A stretch of DNA of 64,000 nt from Sphingobacteriales bacterium (GCA_028288165.1 JAQBOG010000023.1:62001-126000), one strand, 5' to 3'. Positions 35,502 to 46,063 are shown, counted from the first letter of the stretch. Notes: generated by a model not told the origin, from the letters alone. Numbers and translations are program-made.

Positions 35502-37028
35502 CTAACTTGATTTTTTAACAAACAGGTACGGATCGTATTCCACGAAATCATTTGCTTTAATCAATACTGAGTTCACTTTTTTATCTTGTATATCAAATTT
35601 GATTTTAAAAATACCGTAAGCGATATTGTTATATCGCAACATCCATTCATCATTATCCAAATATTCCAAATTGGCTTTTAGGTTTTGATGACCGTTGAAA
35701 TTTATTTCTAGTTTATTTAAGGAGAGTTTCTTGACCCTGATAGTCCCATAAATTTCATTCTCGTAAATACCCTCATATTCTTTAATTGGCAATACAGGCT
35801 TGCTGTTTTTTTTGCGATTCTCTAAACTAGCAAGCTCCAGCTTTGCATCAGTTAGTTGATTCAATTGCGCTGGTAGTGCTTTCTTGCTTCTGTTAATAAA
35901 GGGCTGTTTTAAATAAGCATCCAAAATTTGATAACGCAATATTTCAAAAAAAGGTTGGTTATCGTTATTCGTGAGTATAGTGATACCTAAGTTAAGTTCT
36001 GGTACAAAACAGGTATTGGTTACAAATCCGAAGGCACCACCAGTATGCCAGAAAACCTGCTTTCCTGCATAGTCTGTCATGAAAACTCCAAGGCCATAGC
36101 CGTTAAAGTGGGTGGGTATAGACGGACTTTTTCTGCTTGAGATAGCAATGTTTATATCTCTCGTTTTACGTATCACTGGCCAAGGAAGAATTTTATTTCT
36201 ATTGTATCGACCACTATCTAACTGCATCAATAACCACTTAGAAACATCCTTGACACTGCTAACCATGCTTCCTGCAGGCCCTAAGTTATCTACCTGATCA
36301 TACGGAAGCTCAGTAATTACTCCCGTGAATTGATTGGTATATGGTTTAGACATATTTTGCCTTTGACCAATGTTTTTGGTTGTCATGTAGGTGTTCTCCA
36401 TGTGCAACAGATTAAGAATACTATCCTGTACATATACTTCCCAACGTTTTCCGGTAACTACAGGTATGATTTCTCCGGCAGTTAGAAAACAACTATTGCA
36501 ATAACCAAAATCTTGTCTGAATTGGCCAACTGGTTTTAGAAGTTTCATCTTCTCAATAATCTGAGTACGGGTTAACATTCCATTCCAGAAAGTAAAATCT
36601 CCCTGGAAGGTTTTTGTACCGATCCGATGACTTAGCACATCTTTTATTGTTACCAGTTCACTTGTATTTTTATCATAAAGCCTGTACTCGGGGAGGTATT
36701 TAGTTATTTTGTCATCAAGGGAAAGCTTTTTGTTAAAATCTAATTGAGCTAGCGCAGTTCCAGTGAATAATTTGCTGTTACTCGCAATCATGAAAAGCGT
36801 ATTTTCATCAACGGGTTCCTTCGTTTTAATATCCCTAACTCCGTAACCTTTCATAATTACTACTTTCCCATCTTTCACAATCGAAATTGCTAACCCAGGT
36901 ATTTGCCAGTCTTTAATGCCTTGTTGGATGTAGGAGTCGAGGCTATCTTTAACAAAATCGGTAGTTTGAGATTTGACAATTGCACTATTCAGAAATAGGC
37001 AACTCAAAACTAATAGGCATTTTTTCAT
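35502..37028 (-). CDS. Secreted serine hydrolase (class C beta-lactamase/esterase family)
   Basis: A 508-residue exported protein. Signal peptide 1-20 (CLLVLSCLFLNSAIVKSQ). The beta-lactamase-fold domain (about 25-385) has S83-N-S-K86 (FMIASNSKLFTG) as SxxK, a tyrosine motif YCN in DFGYCNSCFLTAG, and HTGGAFGF in place of KTG. A C-terminal beta-rich domain of about 100 residues (YEGIYENEIYGTIRVKKL) resembles DUF3471. HTG instead of KTG is typical of esterase/peptidase relatives (EstB, DD-peptidase-like), so beta-lactam resistance should not be assumed. Confidence 0.88.
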   Translation of the reverse strand: MKKCLLVLSCLFLNSAIVKSQTTDFVKDSLDSYIQQGIKDWQIPGLAISIVKDGKVVIMKGYGVRDIKTKEPVDENTLFMIASNSKLFTGTALAQLDFNKKLSLDDKITKYLPEYRLYDKNTSELVTIKDVLSHRIGTKTFQGDFTFWNGMLTRTQIIEKMKLLKPVGQFRQDFGYCNSCFLTAGEIIPVVTGKRWEVYVQDSILNLLHMENTYMTTKNIGQRQNMSKPYTNQFTGVITELPYDQVDNLGPAGSMVSSVKDVSKWLLMQLDSGRYNRNKILPWPVIRKTRDINIAISSRKSPSIPTHFNGYGLGVFMTDYAGKQVFWHTGGAFGFVTNTCFVPELNLGITILTNNDNQPFFEILRYQILDAYLKQPFINRSKKALPAQLNQLTDAKLELASLENRKKNSKPVLPIKEYEGIYENEIYGTIRVKKLSLNKLEINFNGHQNLKANLEYLDNDEWMLRYNNIAYGIFKIKFDIQDKKVNSVLIKANDFVEYDPYLFVKKSS

Positions 37029-37272
37029 TCGTTGGTATTTGAAAGGAAGTTAGTGATAGTACTTAGTTTTTTACAGTTACTTACCCGAATAATTACAATA
37101 AGTAAACAAGATCTCTTAAAGATAAAGAGGGTATGTAGACAAAATCCCTTTTTTCCCCTTTAAAGGAAGAATTATCTCAGAATAAATTGCAAAAATGGCT
37201 GTGCCAATAACAACATAAGTTACTTGCCAAATTGACCTTTCTTTAAGCTTTTAGTTTTAAAAATCCCTAAAC

Positions 37273-37304
37273 AAAAAAGGATCAGGTTATTAACCTGATC
37301 CTTT
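37273..37304 (-). terminator. Terminator after rpoD
   Basis: AAAGGATCAGGTTA and its exact complement flank a single base (37276-37304), and on the minus strand the stem runs into a T6 tract, 22 bases after the rpoD stop. Confidence 0.88.
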
Positions 37305-37326
37305 ACTATTTTAAAACTTTAAATGA

Positions 37327-38187
37327 TTATCCTAAGTATGATTTAAGAATTTTACTTCTTGATGTATGACGAAGACGTTGAAGCGCTTTGTCTTTTATTT
37401 GACGAACACGTTCACGAGTTAAATTAAATTTTTCTCCAATTTCTTCTAATGAAAGTGGATGATTAGTACTTAGACCGAAAAACAATACAATTATTTCACG
37501 TTCACGTTCAGTAAGCGTAGATAAAGATCTTTTGATTTCTTCTGAAAGAGACTCGTTGATTAAATTACTATCAGTATTTGGATCATCATTTTCTAATACA
37601 TCTAATAATGTATTTTCTTCTCCTTGTACAAACGGTGCATCCATGGATACATGTCGGCCAGAGTTACTAAGCGTGTCAGATATTTTGTCAACCGTAGTTT
37701 CTAAGGTGTCTGCCAATTCTTCAGGCGATGGTTCACGTTCAAACTCTTGCTCTAACCTAGAGAAAGCCTTGCTAATTTTACTTAGAGAACCCACTTGATT
37801 TAAAGGCAAACGAACTATTCGAGATTGTTCTGCAATTGCTTGCAATATAGATTGGCGAATCCACCAAACGGCGTAAGAAATAAATTTGAAACCTTTGGTC
37901 TCGTCAAAACGCTTAGCAGCTTTAATTAAACCTAAATTTCCTTCGTTGATTAAGTCTCCGAGTGTTAAACCTTGGTTTTGATATTGTTTTGCTACCGAAA
38001 CTACGAAACGTAAGTTTGTTTTAGTTAAGCGCTCTAAGGCGGCTTGATCACCTTCGCGAATCTTTTGGGCAAGAATTACTTCTTCTTCTGCTGTAATTAA
38101 ATCTACTTTACCAATCTCATGTAAATACTTATCTAACGATTGTGATTCACGATTAGTGATGGATTGCGTGATCTTGAGTTGTCTCAT
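37327..38187 (-). CDS. rpoD: Primary RNA polymerase sigma factor (RpoD/SigA)
   Basis: A 286-residue group 1 sigma factor lacking region 1.1, the usual short Bacteroidota form. Region 1.2 has [19 protein letters not shown]; region 2 has [20 protein letters not shown] followed by [20 protein letters not shown] and [14 protein letters not shown]; region 3 has [20 protein letters not shown]; region 4 has [15 protein letters not shown] and the helix-turn-helix [20 protein letters not shown]. It recognises the TTTG / TAnnTTTG promoters seen through this window. It is monocistronic with its own -7 box. Confidence 0.96.
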   Translation of the reverse strand: MRQLKITQSITNRESQSLDKYLHEIGKVDLITAEEEVILAQKIREGDQAALERLTKTNLRFVVSVAKQYQNQGLTLGDLINEGNLGLIKAAKRFDETKGFKFISYAVWWIRQSILQAIAEQSRIVRLPLNQVGSLSKISKAFSRLEQEFEREPSPEELADTLETTVDKISDTLSNSGRHVSMDAPFVQGEENTLLDVLENDDPNTDSNLINESLSEEIKRSLSTLTEREREIIVLFFGLSTNHPLSLEEIGEKFNLTRERVRQIKDKALQRLRHTSRSKILKSYLG

Positions 38188-38217
38188 TTATGAATTAATA
38201 CCCTTAATAAAAGTCTG

Positions 38218-38225
38218 CAAAGCTA
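38218..38225 (-). promoter_or_regulatory. -7 box of rpoD
   Basis: On the minus strand TAGCTTTG matches TAnnTTTG and lies about 30 bases before the rpoD ATG. No TTTG is found at the expected -33 position. Confidence 0.4.
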
Positions 38226-38586
38226 AGAAATTTTAACTTCTTAACGGTGAATAAACAAAATAGTTTTATGATTTGTGCATATGGAAATTATGCGGTAAAA
38301 CTAATTAATACACACAAAAATTATTCCAACATAGTTAAAAATGCCTTTTTACTATGAAATAGATAAGGATTTGCGCTTTTGTCATAACAATTGATAATTG
38401 TGGCAAAAATGATTTTCGAGATAGAAAGAGTATTGGATAATTTCAAAAAGCCAACGAAACTTATGGGTCGTACATTCCGAGTACTTACAATTTTAATGAT
38501 GTTTTTTTTAAAGACAGCAACACATCATCAGAATATACAAATAAAAAAGACAAAAAACAAAGAGGCCGATGGACCCCTTTGTTTCA
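38226..38586. other. Intergenic region between the TonB receptor and rpoD genes, no supported gene
   Basis: A/T-rich, without family-like coding sequence. The only plus-strand open frame (38391-38591, TTG start or ATG at 38409) has no recognisable motif and biased Lys/Ile/Thr content, so I do not call it. No structured RNA recognised. Confidence 0.45.
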
Positions 38587-38618
38587 GGTAGAATTGATAA
38601 TAGGTAGAATTGATAATA
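38587..38618. repeat. Exact 16-bp tandem duplication
   Basis: GGTAGAATTGATAATA occurs twice back to back (38587-38602, 38603-38618), immediately after the stop codon of the TonB-dependent receptor. Confidence 0.9.
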
Positions 38619-38620
38619 AG

Positions 38621-41569
38621 TTATTTATTTAACAATCCATCAATTGTTAGTGCTACATAATATAAACCGCCTAAAGTTGGTCCACCAGCGTATTGAATGT
38701 AACGTTTATTGAAAATGTTTGTACCACCAACCTTTACACTGGCTTTAGCTTTTGGGATTTTATAAGTGGTTTGTGCATCAAACGTATTTATAGCATCAAC
38801 TTGGCCAGTGACTAAAGGGCTTTCCCATAAAAATGATTCTTGCCATTTATAGGCTATACTGAAACTTAAATTTTTAGCGATTTGGCGATTACTCAGAGAC
38901 ACATTTGTAGACCATGCAGGAGTATTAAATCCGGTTACGAAAACATCTTTCACCGCAGTTGATTTGATTTTATTATAACTGGTATTTCCTGCTACTGTGA
39001 ATTTTTTATAAAAGTTATACGTAAATCCGAAAGCTGAGCCATAGTTATGATAGTCATTTTTTGCATTTGTGTACACACGATACCGATCTTGACCGTTACT
39101 TGCAGAATTAACACCTGAAGCTACTGTGGCATCTCTGTTTCTATCTAACATGGCTATCACGGCTGCGTCAGAACCTACTGTTTGTCCTTTAGGAACAAAC
39201 ACCTGAACCTGACCTAAAAAACCGCTGTAAGTATTGCTATAGGCATCAATATCCAAAACTAACTTATTGTCTGCTAGTACACTTTTGTATCCTATTTCAA
39301 ATGAGTTAATTTTTTCAGGACGAGCTTTTGGAAGATTCGCCACTTGAAGTATGCCTTTGTTTGCCAAAGCAGCAGCATCTGTGTTCCCTGCTGCACTTAC
39401 AGCTGCATTGAAATCAATTACTGACGCCTGAGTATAACTGTTCTCAAGATAACCAAGTCCTTCGTTTATGTAAGAGAGACTTCCAACACGTTTAACTCTA
39501 CCATTATTCACATAAGAAAGTGCTTCAAATAAAGCTGGGAAACGATATCCTTGCTGATAGGTGACACGGAAATTATGTTGGTCATTAACGGTATAAACTG
39601 CTGCGATTCGTGGTGTAAGTTTCGGATCGAATTCAGGATTGTAGTCATATCTAACCGAACCAAACATTTTTAATTTGTCTTTAAAGAAGGTTTTAGTGAT
39701 TTGTGAAAATCCTCCAACTTTTTTGTAATAAACATTGTTTCCAAAAGAGCCATCTGCCAAGGCTTTGTTTCGGTCAGCAATAGGTCTTGTAAAGTCAACG
39801 AAGTTATTACCATCTGGAATCACTTCATAAACCCGAGCATCTCCACCAATCAATAGATCAAATACTTTTACTTGTTTTGATAAATCCCATTGACCTTCGA
39901 CATGATATAAATTGCTTTTTTGAATTAAGGCTGCACCACCCGTTTCTGGAGCATCCGGAATAGAACCAGATTTTATATCCCAGTTATTCAAACTGATAAT
40001 TTTACTTTTTAAAGCATCAAATTCAGGAGTCCCTGGTTTTACTCTGCTTGCATCGGCTGCTAAACGTGCATTAGCGGTCGCAGTGGCAAGATTAACTCCG
40101 TTGTTTAAATCAGTTTGTAGTGCAGTTTTGAATTTTGTGCCCCAGCTAGTCGGTGTTTTAGTATCACTGGCACCACCACTTGCAAGATCAAGATTATCTG
40201 CCAAAGGCTTCACGTTGAAAGAGTCACCAGTATCTTCTCTTGAAATGTAGCCACGAACTGTGAAATTACTTCCTCTCAATTCAAGCTGATGATTTTGAAC
40301 GAGCACATTATCAAGCTGTATTTTATTACCTCTTTGAAATACACCATCCATCTTTCCAACACGATATGAATAAGATAGTTCGGCTTTGTCACTTAGACGA
40401 TAATGTAGGGATCCATCAAATTTCAAGTTATCTACTTTTGGATTCACCAGGTCAACTTCATAATATCCTGTCCGTGCAACACGTAACGTTTGATTGGGCT
40501 TACCATCGATAGTTAAACCGCCTATCGACACTATATTACTTCCTGCAAGTGCATCGTCACCATACTTATTCCACCCATCAAATGCAATGTTATTGGCTCC
40601 ATTTAATTCTGGAAAACCGGGGTTTGCACTTTTTAAGTCATTTGTATTTTGATCTAAACGAACATTTGAACGCCAATCGGTACCACGCATGTAACTACCA
40701 TTGATTTTAAAAGCCCATTTATTGTTGAATGCTTTTGCATAACGTATAGCGGTTTCTGTTATACCAGCTGATTCATGATCAACACCGTCCACATGATTTA
40801 TGCCCGTACGTTGATATATGCTTAAACCTTGGTATAAAAACGGACTTTTAGTAATCAAGTTAGCCATACCATTTATCGCGTTCATACCATAAAGCGCTGA
40901 TGCAGCACCTGGCGTTATTTCAATACTTGCAATATCAAGTTCTGTGGGGCCAATGGCATTACCTAGTGGAACTCCTAAAGTAGCAGCTTGCATATCTACA
41001 CCATCTACCAATTGCATAAAGCGGAAGTTATTAGGAATGTTAAAGCCTCTTGTATTAGGCACTTTAAAAGTTAAACTTGAAGTAGTCATTTGAACTCCTT
41101 TAACATTTTCAAGAGCATCGTAAAAGCTTGGTGCTGGAGATTCCCTAATAGCCCGGATATCTAGTTTTTCAATTGCAACGGGAGATTTTAGGATGCTTTC
41201 TGCAACACGACTGGCAGTAACTACCACTTCTTTACCTAATACTGTTTGTGTGGTAAGAGCAATAGTAACGTTTGAACCAATACTTTGAACTTCGAATTCT
41301 TGCTGTTGAAAACCTAGCGATGAGAATACAAGGGTAAGAGGAAATTTATTTTTTGCTCTGAGTTTAAAATTACCCGTACTGTTAGTAATAGTACCTCCAA
41401 TAGTACCTTTAACTTGTACACTCACAGATTGAAGCGCTTCCTTTGTTTGCTCATTTAATACTTTCCCTGAAATTTCTACGATATTATTTCCTTGTGCTAA
41501 AATATAAGTGGGAAGGAGGAATGCGACTAAACCGATAATTACGTTGATCTTAAATTTTAAAAGTTTCAT
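38621..41569 (-). CDS. TonB-dependent outer-membrane receptor
   Basis: A 982-residue receptor. Signal peptide 1-25 (NVIIGLVAFLLPTYILAQ). Residues about 31-115 are a carboxypeptidase-regulatory-like Ig domain (ISGKVLNEQTKEALQSVSVQ). The TonB plug lies at about 120-245 (VVVTASRVAESILKSPVAIE, SFYDALENVKGVQM, ITPGAASALYGMNAINGMAN). The remaining about 730 residues are the 22-strand beta-barrel. No SusD partner follows, so it is not a classical polysaccharide-utilisation locus. The class imports large nutrients or metal chelates; the ligand is unknown. A well-spaced promoter lies about 145 bases upstream. Confidence 0.94.
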   Translation of the reverse strand: MKLLKFKINVIIGLVAFLLPTYILAQGNNIVEISGKVLNEQTKEALQSVSVQVKGTIGGTITNSTGNFKLRAKNKFPLTLVFSSLGFQQQEFEVQSIGSNVTIALTTQTVLGKEVVVTASRVAESILKSPVAIEKLDIRAIRESPAPSFYDALENVKGVQMTTSSLTFKVPNTRGFNIPNNFRFMQLVDGVDMQAATLGVPLGNAIGPTELDIASIEITPGAASALYGMNAINGMANLITKSPFLYQGLSIYQRTGINHVDGVDHESAGITETAIRYAKAFNNKWAFKINGSYMRGTDWRSNVRLDQNTNDLKSANPGFPELNGANNIAFDGWNKYGDDALAGSNIVSIGGLTIDGKPNQTLRVARTGYYEVDLVNPKVDNLKFDGSLHYRLSDKAELSYSYRVGKMDGVFQRGNKIQLDNVLVQNHQLELRGSNFTVRGYISREDTGDSFNVKPLADNLDLASGGASDTKTPTSWGTKFKTALQTDLNNGVNLATATANARLAADASRVKPGTPEFDALKSKIISLNNWDIKSGSIPDAPETGGAALIQKSNLYHVEGQWDLSKQVKVFDLLIGGDARVYEVIPDGNNFVDFTRPIADRNKALADGSFGNNVYYKKVGGFSQITKTFFKDKLKMFGSVRYDYNPEFDPKLTPRIAAVYTVNDQHNFRVTYQQGYRFPALFEALSYVNNGRVKRVGSLSYINEGLGYLENSYTQASVIDFNAAVSAAGNTDAAALANKGILQVANLPKARPEKINSFEIGYKSVLADNKLVLDIDAYSNTYSGFLGQVQVFVPKGQTVGSDAAVIAMLDRNRDATVASGVNSASNGQDRYRVYTNAKNDYHNYGSAFGFTYNFYKKFTVAGNTSYNKIKSTAVKDVFVTGFNTPAWSTNVSLSNRQIAKNLSFSIAYKWQESFLWESPLVTGQVDAINTFDAQTTYKIPKAKASVKVGGTNIFNKRYIQYAGGPTLGGLYYVALTIDGLLNK

Positions 41570-41718
41570 ATAAAAATTGAGGAATGAGGAAAATAATAGT
41601 TAATAACATTGATTCTTAGAATAATATGCTACAACAACTAGCATTTGTAGTATTTGAAAACTCCGGGCTTGTAAAAAGTAATAGTGATTTCATATATAAA
41701 GTCTATAGAATTAGTCGT

Positions 41719-41749
41719 CAAAAATAGAAAAATATACTTTTGACGCAAA
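41719..41749 (-). promoter_or_regulatory. Promoter of the TonB-dependent receptor gene
   Basis: On the minus strand TTTG (41749-41746), 19 bases, then TATTTTTG (41726-41719), the best-spaced Bacteroidota promoter in the window. The predicted start is near 41712, giving a leader of about 143 bases. The -33 element is within the CGCAAAG/CTTTGCG hairpin at about 41744-41768. Confidence 0.6.
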
Positions 41750-41813
41750 GCTTTTATATAACTTTGCGCCAGTTTTGTTGTAATATCTTAATTATCAGTT
41801 GATTAAAATAAAA

Positions 41814-41850
41814 AATGCCAGCTCTTTTTTGTAGAACTAGCATTTAAATT
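41814..41850 (-). terminator. Terminator after guaB
   Basis: In the minus-strand transcript AAATGCTAGTTC pairs with GAGCTGGCATTT, 12 pairs including two G-U, followed by a T-rich tail. The wobble pairs form only on the minus strand, which supports its direction. Confidence 0.8.
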
Positions 41851-41864
41851 ATTTGAAAGAAGTT

Positions 41865-43334
41865 TTATCGGCTATAATTTGGTGCCTCTTTAGTAATAGT
41901 TATATCATGTGGATGACTTTCTCTCATACCAGCGGCAGTAATTTTTACAAATTTAGCTTTTTGCAAATCTTCGATGGTTGCAGCACCACAATAATGCATT
42001 CCGGCTCTTAAGCCGCCAATATATTGATAAATTATTTCAGCTAAAGTGCCTTTGTAAGGTACACGTCCAACGATTCCCTCAGGAACCAACTTGGTCACTA
42101 CATCTGTTTCATCCTGAAAGTACCTGTCTTTAGATCCCTGCTGCATCGCTTCCACAGAGCCCATACCTCTATAGGATTTAAATTTACGACCTTCGTAGAT
42201 GATAGTTTCGCCAGGTGATTCTTCAACTCCAGCAAATAAAGATCCAGCCATAATACTACTTGCACCAGCCGCAATGGCTTTTACAATATCACCCGTTTGC
42301 TTAATACCACCATCTGCAATAACCGGTATCCCGGTCCCTTGAAGAGCTTTTGCACATTCATAAACAGCATATAATTGAGGAACTCCCACACCGGCAATGA
42401 TCCGGGTAGTACAAATGGAACCTGGACCAATACCAACTTTTACAGCGTCAGCGCCAGCCTCAGCAAGTGCTCTTGCGGCCTCAGCAGTGGCAATATTACC
42501 AGCGATTACCTGAAGATCTGGAAAAATTGCTTTGATACTTTTCACCATATCAATCACGCCTTTGGAGTGCCCATGAGCTGTGTCAACGGTTACTACATCA
42601 ACTCCAGCCCTTACAAGCGCTTTTACCCGGTCTAGGTTATCAGCAGAAACACCTACGGCTGCACCAACACGTAAGCGTCCATGCTGATCTTTACAAGCGG
42701 ATGGGAAGTTTTTGAATTTTTGAATATCCTTGAAGGTAATTAAACCTATCAGTCTGCCTTCCTTATCTACTACAGGCAATTTTTCAATTTTGTATTCCTG
42801 CAGTATCTCTTCGGCTTGTAACAAAGTTGTCCCTTCTGGGGCAACGATCAAATTTTCTTTGGTCATTACATCCATAACGGGGCGCTTCATATCCTTTTGG
42901 AATCGAAGATCTCTATTGGTTATAATGCCTAATAATTTGCGGTCGTCGGTTATTATTGGAATGCCTCCGATACCATAATCCTTCATAATTAAAGAAGCGT
43001 CTGATACTAAAGCGTTTTCATGAAGAGTTACCGGATCCTGGATAATTCCACTTTCAGATCTTTTAACTTTTCTAACTTCATCAGCCTGTTGCTGAATGGT
43101 CATATTTTTATGTAGTACACCAATACCACCGGCCTGAGCTATTGCGATGGCCAAGCGAGCATCAGTAACTGTATCCATAGCGGCAGACACTATTGGAACA
43201 TTGATGCGAATATTTCGGGTAAGGTAGGTACTTGTATTAACGTCTCTTGGTAATACTTCAGAATAAGCCGGTATTAATAAAACATCGTCATATGTAAGGC
43301 CTTCAGAGACGAATTTTTCAGGATCTAGTTGCAT
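41865..43334 (-). CDS. guaB: IMP dehydrogenase
   Basis: A 489-residue enzyme that oxidises IMP to XMP, the committed step of GMP synthesis. TIM-barrel start [17 protein letters not shown]; a CBS-domain pair is inserted at about residues 92-205 ([20 protein letters not shown]); catalytic cysteine in [19 protein letters not shown]; flap and active site in [19 protein letters not shown]. Length and order match the E. coli enzyme (488 residues). The gene is monocistronic; guaA is not adjacent. Confidence 0.97.
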   Translation of the reverse strand: MQLDPEKFVSEGLTYDDVLLIPAYSEVLPRDVNTSTYLTRNIRINVPIVSAAMDTVTDARLAIAIAQAGGIGVLHKNMTIQQQADEVRKVKRSESGIIQDPVTLHENALVSDASLIMKDYGIGGIPIITDDRKLLGIITNRDLRFQKDMKRPVMDVMTKENLIVAPEGTTLLQAEEILQEYKIEKLPVVDKEGRLIGLITFKDIQKFKNFPSACKDQHGRLRVGAAVGVSADNLDRVKALVRAGVDVVTVDTAHGHSKGVIDMVKSIKAIFPDLQVIAGNIATAEAARALAEAGADAVKVGIGPGSICTTRIIAGVGVPQLYAVYECAKALQGTGIPVIADGGIKQTGDIVKAIAAGASSIMAGSLFAGVEESPGETIIYEGRKFKSYRGMGSVEAMQQGSKDRYFQDETDVVTKLVPEGIVGRVPYKGTLAEIIYQYIGGLRAGMHYCGAATIEDLQKAKFVKITAAGMRESHPHDITITKEAPNYSR

Positions 43335-43455
43335 TTGGCAAATAATTAGGAGTTATTACTTGCCGGGCGAAGGTAGAAATTTTTAAGCTATAATGAAATT
43401 CTAGAAATAAGAATTGCAGAAATTGACATTAAATTATCAATTGTTTAGGATAAAC

Positions 43456-43485
43456 AGGCTTCGTTGCTTTTAACCAACGAAGCCT
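43456..43485 (-). terminator. Terminator after the M16 peptidase pair
   Basis: AGGCTTCGTTG and CAACGAAGCCT form a perfect 11-bp stem with an 8-base loop, 6 bases after the stop codon; the T-tail is weak. Confidence 0.7.
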
Positions 43486-43490
43486 ATTTG

Positions 43491-44765
43491 CTATTTTTTA
43501 CCAACTATTACTTTGTCGAAATGACTGAAATCAAGGTATTTATTCGCAAGTTCTTGTACTTGTTGAGGCGTAATGGTTCTCACAATTTCAATGTAGTTTT
43601 TATAATATTCATATCCCATACTGAAAAAATGGATATTTTTAAACTTATCCGCATGTGAAAGTGCATTTTCTAAACTTCCAAGCATCGAGCCGAGCATGTA
43701 ATTCCGTACAAGGTTAAGCTCATCTGATGTTGCCGCTTCGTGCTTTAATGTATCAATTTCTTTTTTTATCTCGATCATGGCTGCACCACAAACTTCTGCT
43801 CCAACTTCGGTGGCAATGAATAAATAACCAGCATTTTTTAGGGATACCACCGCCGAACCAATTCCATAAGTAAAGCCCTTATCCTCACGGATGTTAGCCA
43901 TTAATCTGGAGCCGAAATATCCACCTAAAATGGTATTTACTACTTGTAATCCAGGGAAATCCGGATGATTACGATTTACAGCTAAACCTCCTACACGAAT
44001 AGCCGATTGTATAGCATCAGACTTTTCTATGTAATTGTCTGTAGGCGTTTTATGATCGAAATTGAAGATGTTTTCTGAATAGGAAATGTCATTATTCCAA
44101 TTGTTGCCAAACTGATCATTTAAATTTTTTAATATGTCTTCGGTAACCTTTCCTGAAATGATGATGGTACAGTTTTTTGGCTGGTAAGCTTTTTTAAAGT
44201 ACTCAAGTATATCATCTCTTTGAAGTTTATCGTAGTTGGATGCATCACTATGATAACCGTATAGCGTGTTGCCAAATAGGGCTTTGTTGAATACTCTACG
44301 ACTTACAAAATCGTTTTTTTCGAGATTGACACTTAACTTTTGTTTTTGATTAGTAATTAGCGTTTCCAGTTCTGATTGTGGAAATATAGAATCTGAAAGG
44401 ATACTTTTAACAATAGGTAGGGTAGTGCCAACATGCTTATTTAACGTAAATAAGGTAACGGTAGACTGGTCGTAATTATATTCCGTTTGCAAAAAAGCTC
44501 CGAAGTAATCTATCTTATCGGCTATTTCAGCAGCATTAAATTCGCTAGTTCCGTCATTTAACATGGAATTAGTTACGTATGCCTGTAATGGTTTCTTAAC
44601 ATCCCAAGATACGTTTGAAAAAATAAACTCGATTCTAACTAATTCTTGTTCTCCGCCATTTATTACATAGGTTTTTACGCCATTATCTAATACAACTGAC
44701 CGTGCATGTATTAATTCAATATCCTCAATCTGTCTAAATGCAGGTGCTTGAGTTCTGTTAATCAT
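43491..44765 (-). CDS. M16-family peptidase homologue, non-zinc subunit
   Basis: A 424-residue M16 (pitrilysin/insulinase clan) protein without the HxxEH zinc motif: the expected position reads MLNDGTSEFNAAEIADKIDY. It keeps the M16B partner features, such as the C-terminal GGYFGSRLMANIREDKGFTY segment (R/Y pair), which binds substrate in the peptidasome. It lies 1 base from the zinc-bearing M16 gene upstream and is certainly co-transcribed with it. The two are expected to form a heterodimeric peptidase, as in mitochondrial processing peptidase-like M16B enzymes; substrates unknown. Confidence 0.88.
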   Translation of the reverse strand: MINRTQAPAFRQIEDIELIHARSVVLDNGVKTYVINGGEQELVRIEFIFSNVSWDVKKPLQAYVTNSMLNDGTSEFNAAEIADKIDYFGAFLQTEYNYDQSTVTLFTLNKHVGTTLPIVKSILSDSIFPQSELETLITNQKQKLSVNLEKNDFVSRRVFNKALFGNTLYGYHSDASNYDKLQRDDILEYFKKAYQPKNCTIIISGKVTEDILKNLNDQFGNNWNNDISYSENIFNFDHKTPTDNYIEKSDAIQSAIRVGGLAVNRNHPDFPGLQVVNTILGGYFGSRLMANIREDKGFTYGIGSAVVSLKNAGYLFIATEVGAEVCGAAMIEIKKEIDTLKHEAATSDELNLVRNYMLGSMLGSLENALSHADKFKNIHFFSMGYEYYKNYIEIVRTITPQQVQELANKYLDFSHFDKVIVGKK

Positions 44766-44766
44766 A

Positions 44767-46002
44767 TTAGTTAGCTAAATAGTATAAAGTTGACGAATTT
44801 TCTTTCCTGAAGATGTTTTGAGCTTGCTTCTGAATATCGCTCGCTTTTATAGAAAGGTACTTTTGTGTTTCTGTGTTTAACAGATTTCCATCTCCAAGTA
44901 ATTCAAAGAAAGCAAGGTTCATGGCTTTGTCTAATAAACTCATTTCTGAAAAAACCATCGTTGATTCTACCTTATTTTGAACTTTGGTAAGTTCATCCGG
45001 ATCAATTAATTCATTTTTTAATTTCTCTAACTCAACCCATATTGCTTCTTCGGCTTCTTCCAGGCTAATGCCGGCAACAGGTTTACCTTCCACAACAAAT
45101 AGTCCATCGTCTAAGCTACCGGTTAAGTATGCATTGATATCGCTGAAAAGTTTCTTTTCTTTTAACAGGCTTTTAAATAGTCTGGAAGAGTTGCCTCTGG
45201 ATAAAATATCAGATATCAAATCTGCCTCATAATAACCATTTTCAAATCTTGATGGCATATGAAAAACCTTGTAAATGGCGTTAAGGGGCACATTCGCTTT
45301 GACGGTTTCTTTCCTTTCTTCGGTTTGAGCGGGCTCTTTGGGTAAATTCCTTTCAGGTTTTTCGGCCGCAGGAATCGTTCCAAACCATTTTTCTGCAAGT
45401 GCTTTGACTTCGGTTGTCCTGACAGCACCGCCAACCACCATTATGGCATTCGCCGGATTATAGTGTTTGGTAAAAAATGCTTTAACATCTTCAATAGTGG
45501 CTTCTTCAATGTGCTCTAAAACTTTTCCGATTGTTGCCCATTGGTATGGATGTTCTTTATAAGCCATCGGTCGTAGTTTGAGCCAAACATCACCATAAGG
45601 TTGATTTAGATAGCGTTGTTTAAATTCTTCACAAACCACATTGCGTTGCACTTCTAAGCTTTTTTCAGAAAAAGCAAGGCTGGTCATCCGGTCACTTTCA
45701 AGCCAAAATGCAGTTTCAAGGTTGGCAGCAGGAAGGGTGATGTAATAGTTAGTAATGTCGTTACTGGTGAATGCATTGTTTTCACCACCTACCCGTTGAA
45801 GCGGTTCATCATAAGATGGAATGTTGACCGATCCGCCAAACATTAAATGCTCAAAAAGGTGTGCAAAGCCTGTTTTATCTGGATGTTCATCTCTTGCACC
45901 CACATCATATAAAATATTTACAACAGCCATTGGTGTTGTTGGATCTTCATGAACCAATACTTTTAGGCCATTTTCAAGTGTAAAACGTTCGAATGAAATC
46001 AT
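44767..46002 (-). CDS. M16-family zinc peptidase, catalytic subunit
   Basis: A 411-residue M16B metallopeptidase. The inverted zinc motif is H48-L-F-E51-H52 in FAHLFEHLMFGGSVNIPSY, and the downstream Glu ligand lies in the EVQRNVVCEEFKQRYLNQPY region. The start ISFERFTLENGLKVLVHED has no clear signal peptide, so a cytoplasmic location is more likely than periplasmic. It pairs with the inactive homologue immediately downstream (1-bp gap). Confidence 0.92.
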   Translation of the reverse strand: MISFERFTLENGLKVLVHEDPTTPMAVVNILYDVGARDEHPDKTGFAHLFEHLMFGGSVNIPSYDEPLQRVGGENNAFTSNDITNYYITLPAANLETAFWLESDRMTSLAFSEKSLEVQRNVVCEEFKQRYLNQPYGDVWLKLRPMAYKEHPYQWATIGKVLEHIEEATIEDVKAFFTKHYNPANAIMVVGGAVRTTEVKALAEKWFGTIPAAEKPERNLPKEPAQTEERKETVKANVPLNAIYKVFHMPSRFENGYYEADLISDILSRGNSSRLFKSLLKEKKLFSDINAYLTGSLDDGLFVVEGKPVAGISLEEAEEAIWVELEKLKNELIDPDELTKVQNKVESTMVFSEMSLLDKAMNLAFFELLGDGNLLNTETQKYLSIKASDIQKQAQNIFRKENSSTLYYLAN

Positions 46003-46017
46003 AGTTTTTATAAAAGT

Positions 46018-46063
46018 TGGAAGGTAGGAATTTTATAAATCTGGAAGGTAGGAATTTTATAAA
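46018..46063. repeat. 24-bp-period tandem duplication upstream of the M16 operon
   Basis: A 22-base word beginning TGGAAGGTAGGAATTTTA occurs at 46018-46039 and again at 46042-46063, with 2 bases between. Confidence 0.9.

Noticed and set aside
35502..37028. Antibiotic-resistance beta-lactamase
   Set aside because: HTG replaces KTG and a large C-terminal domain is present; the esterase/peptidase branch is more likely.
38391..38591. Plus-strand open frame of 66 codons in the rpoD/TonB-receptor gap
   Set aside because: TTG start, biased A/T-driven composition, no motif, runs into the tandem duplication; no support for coding.
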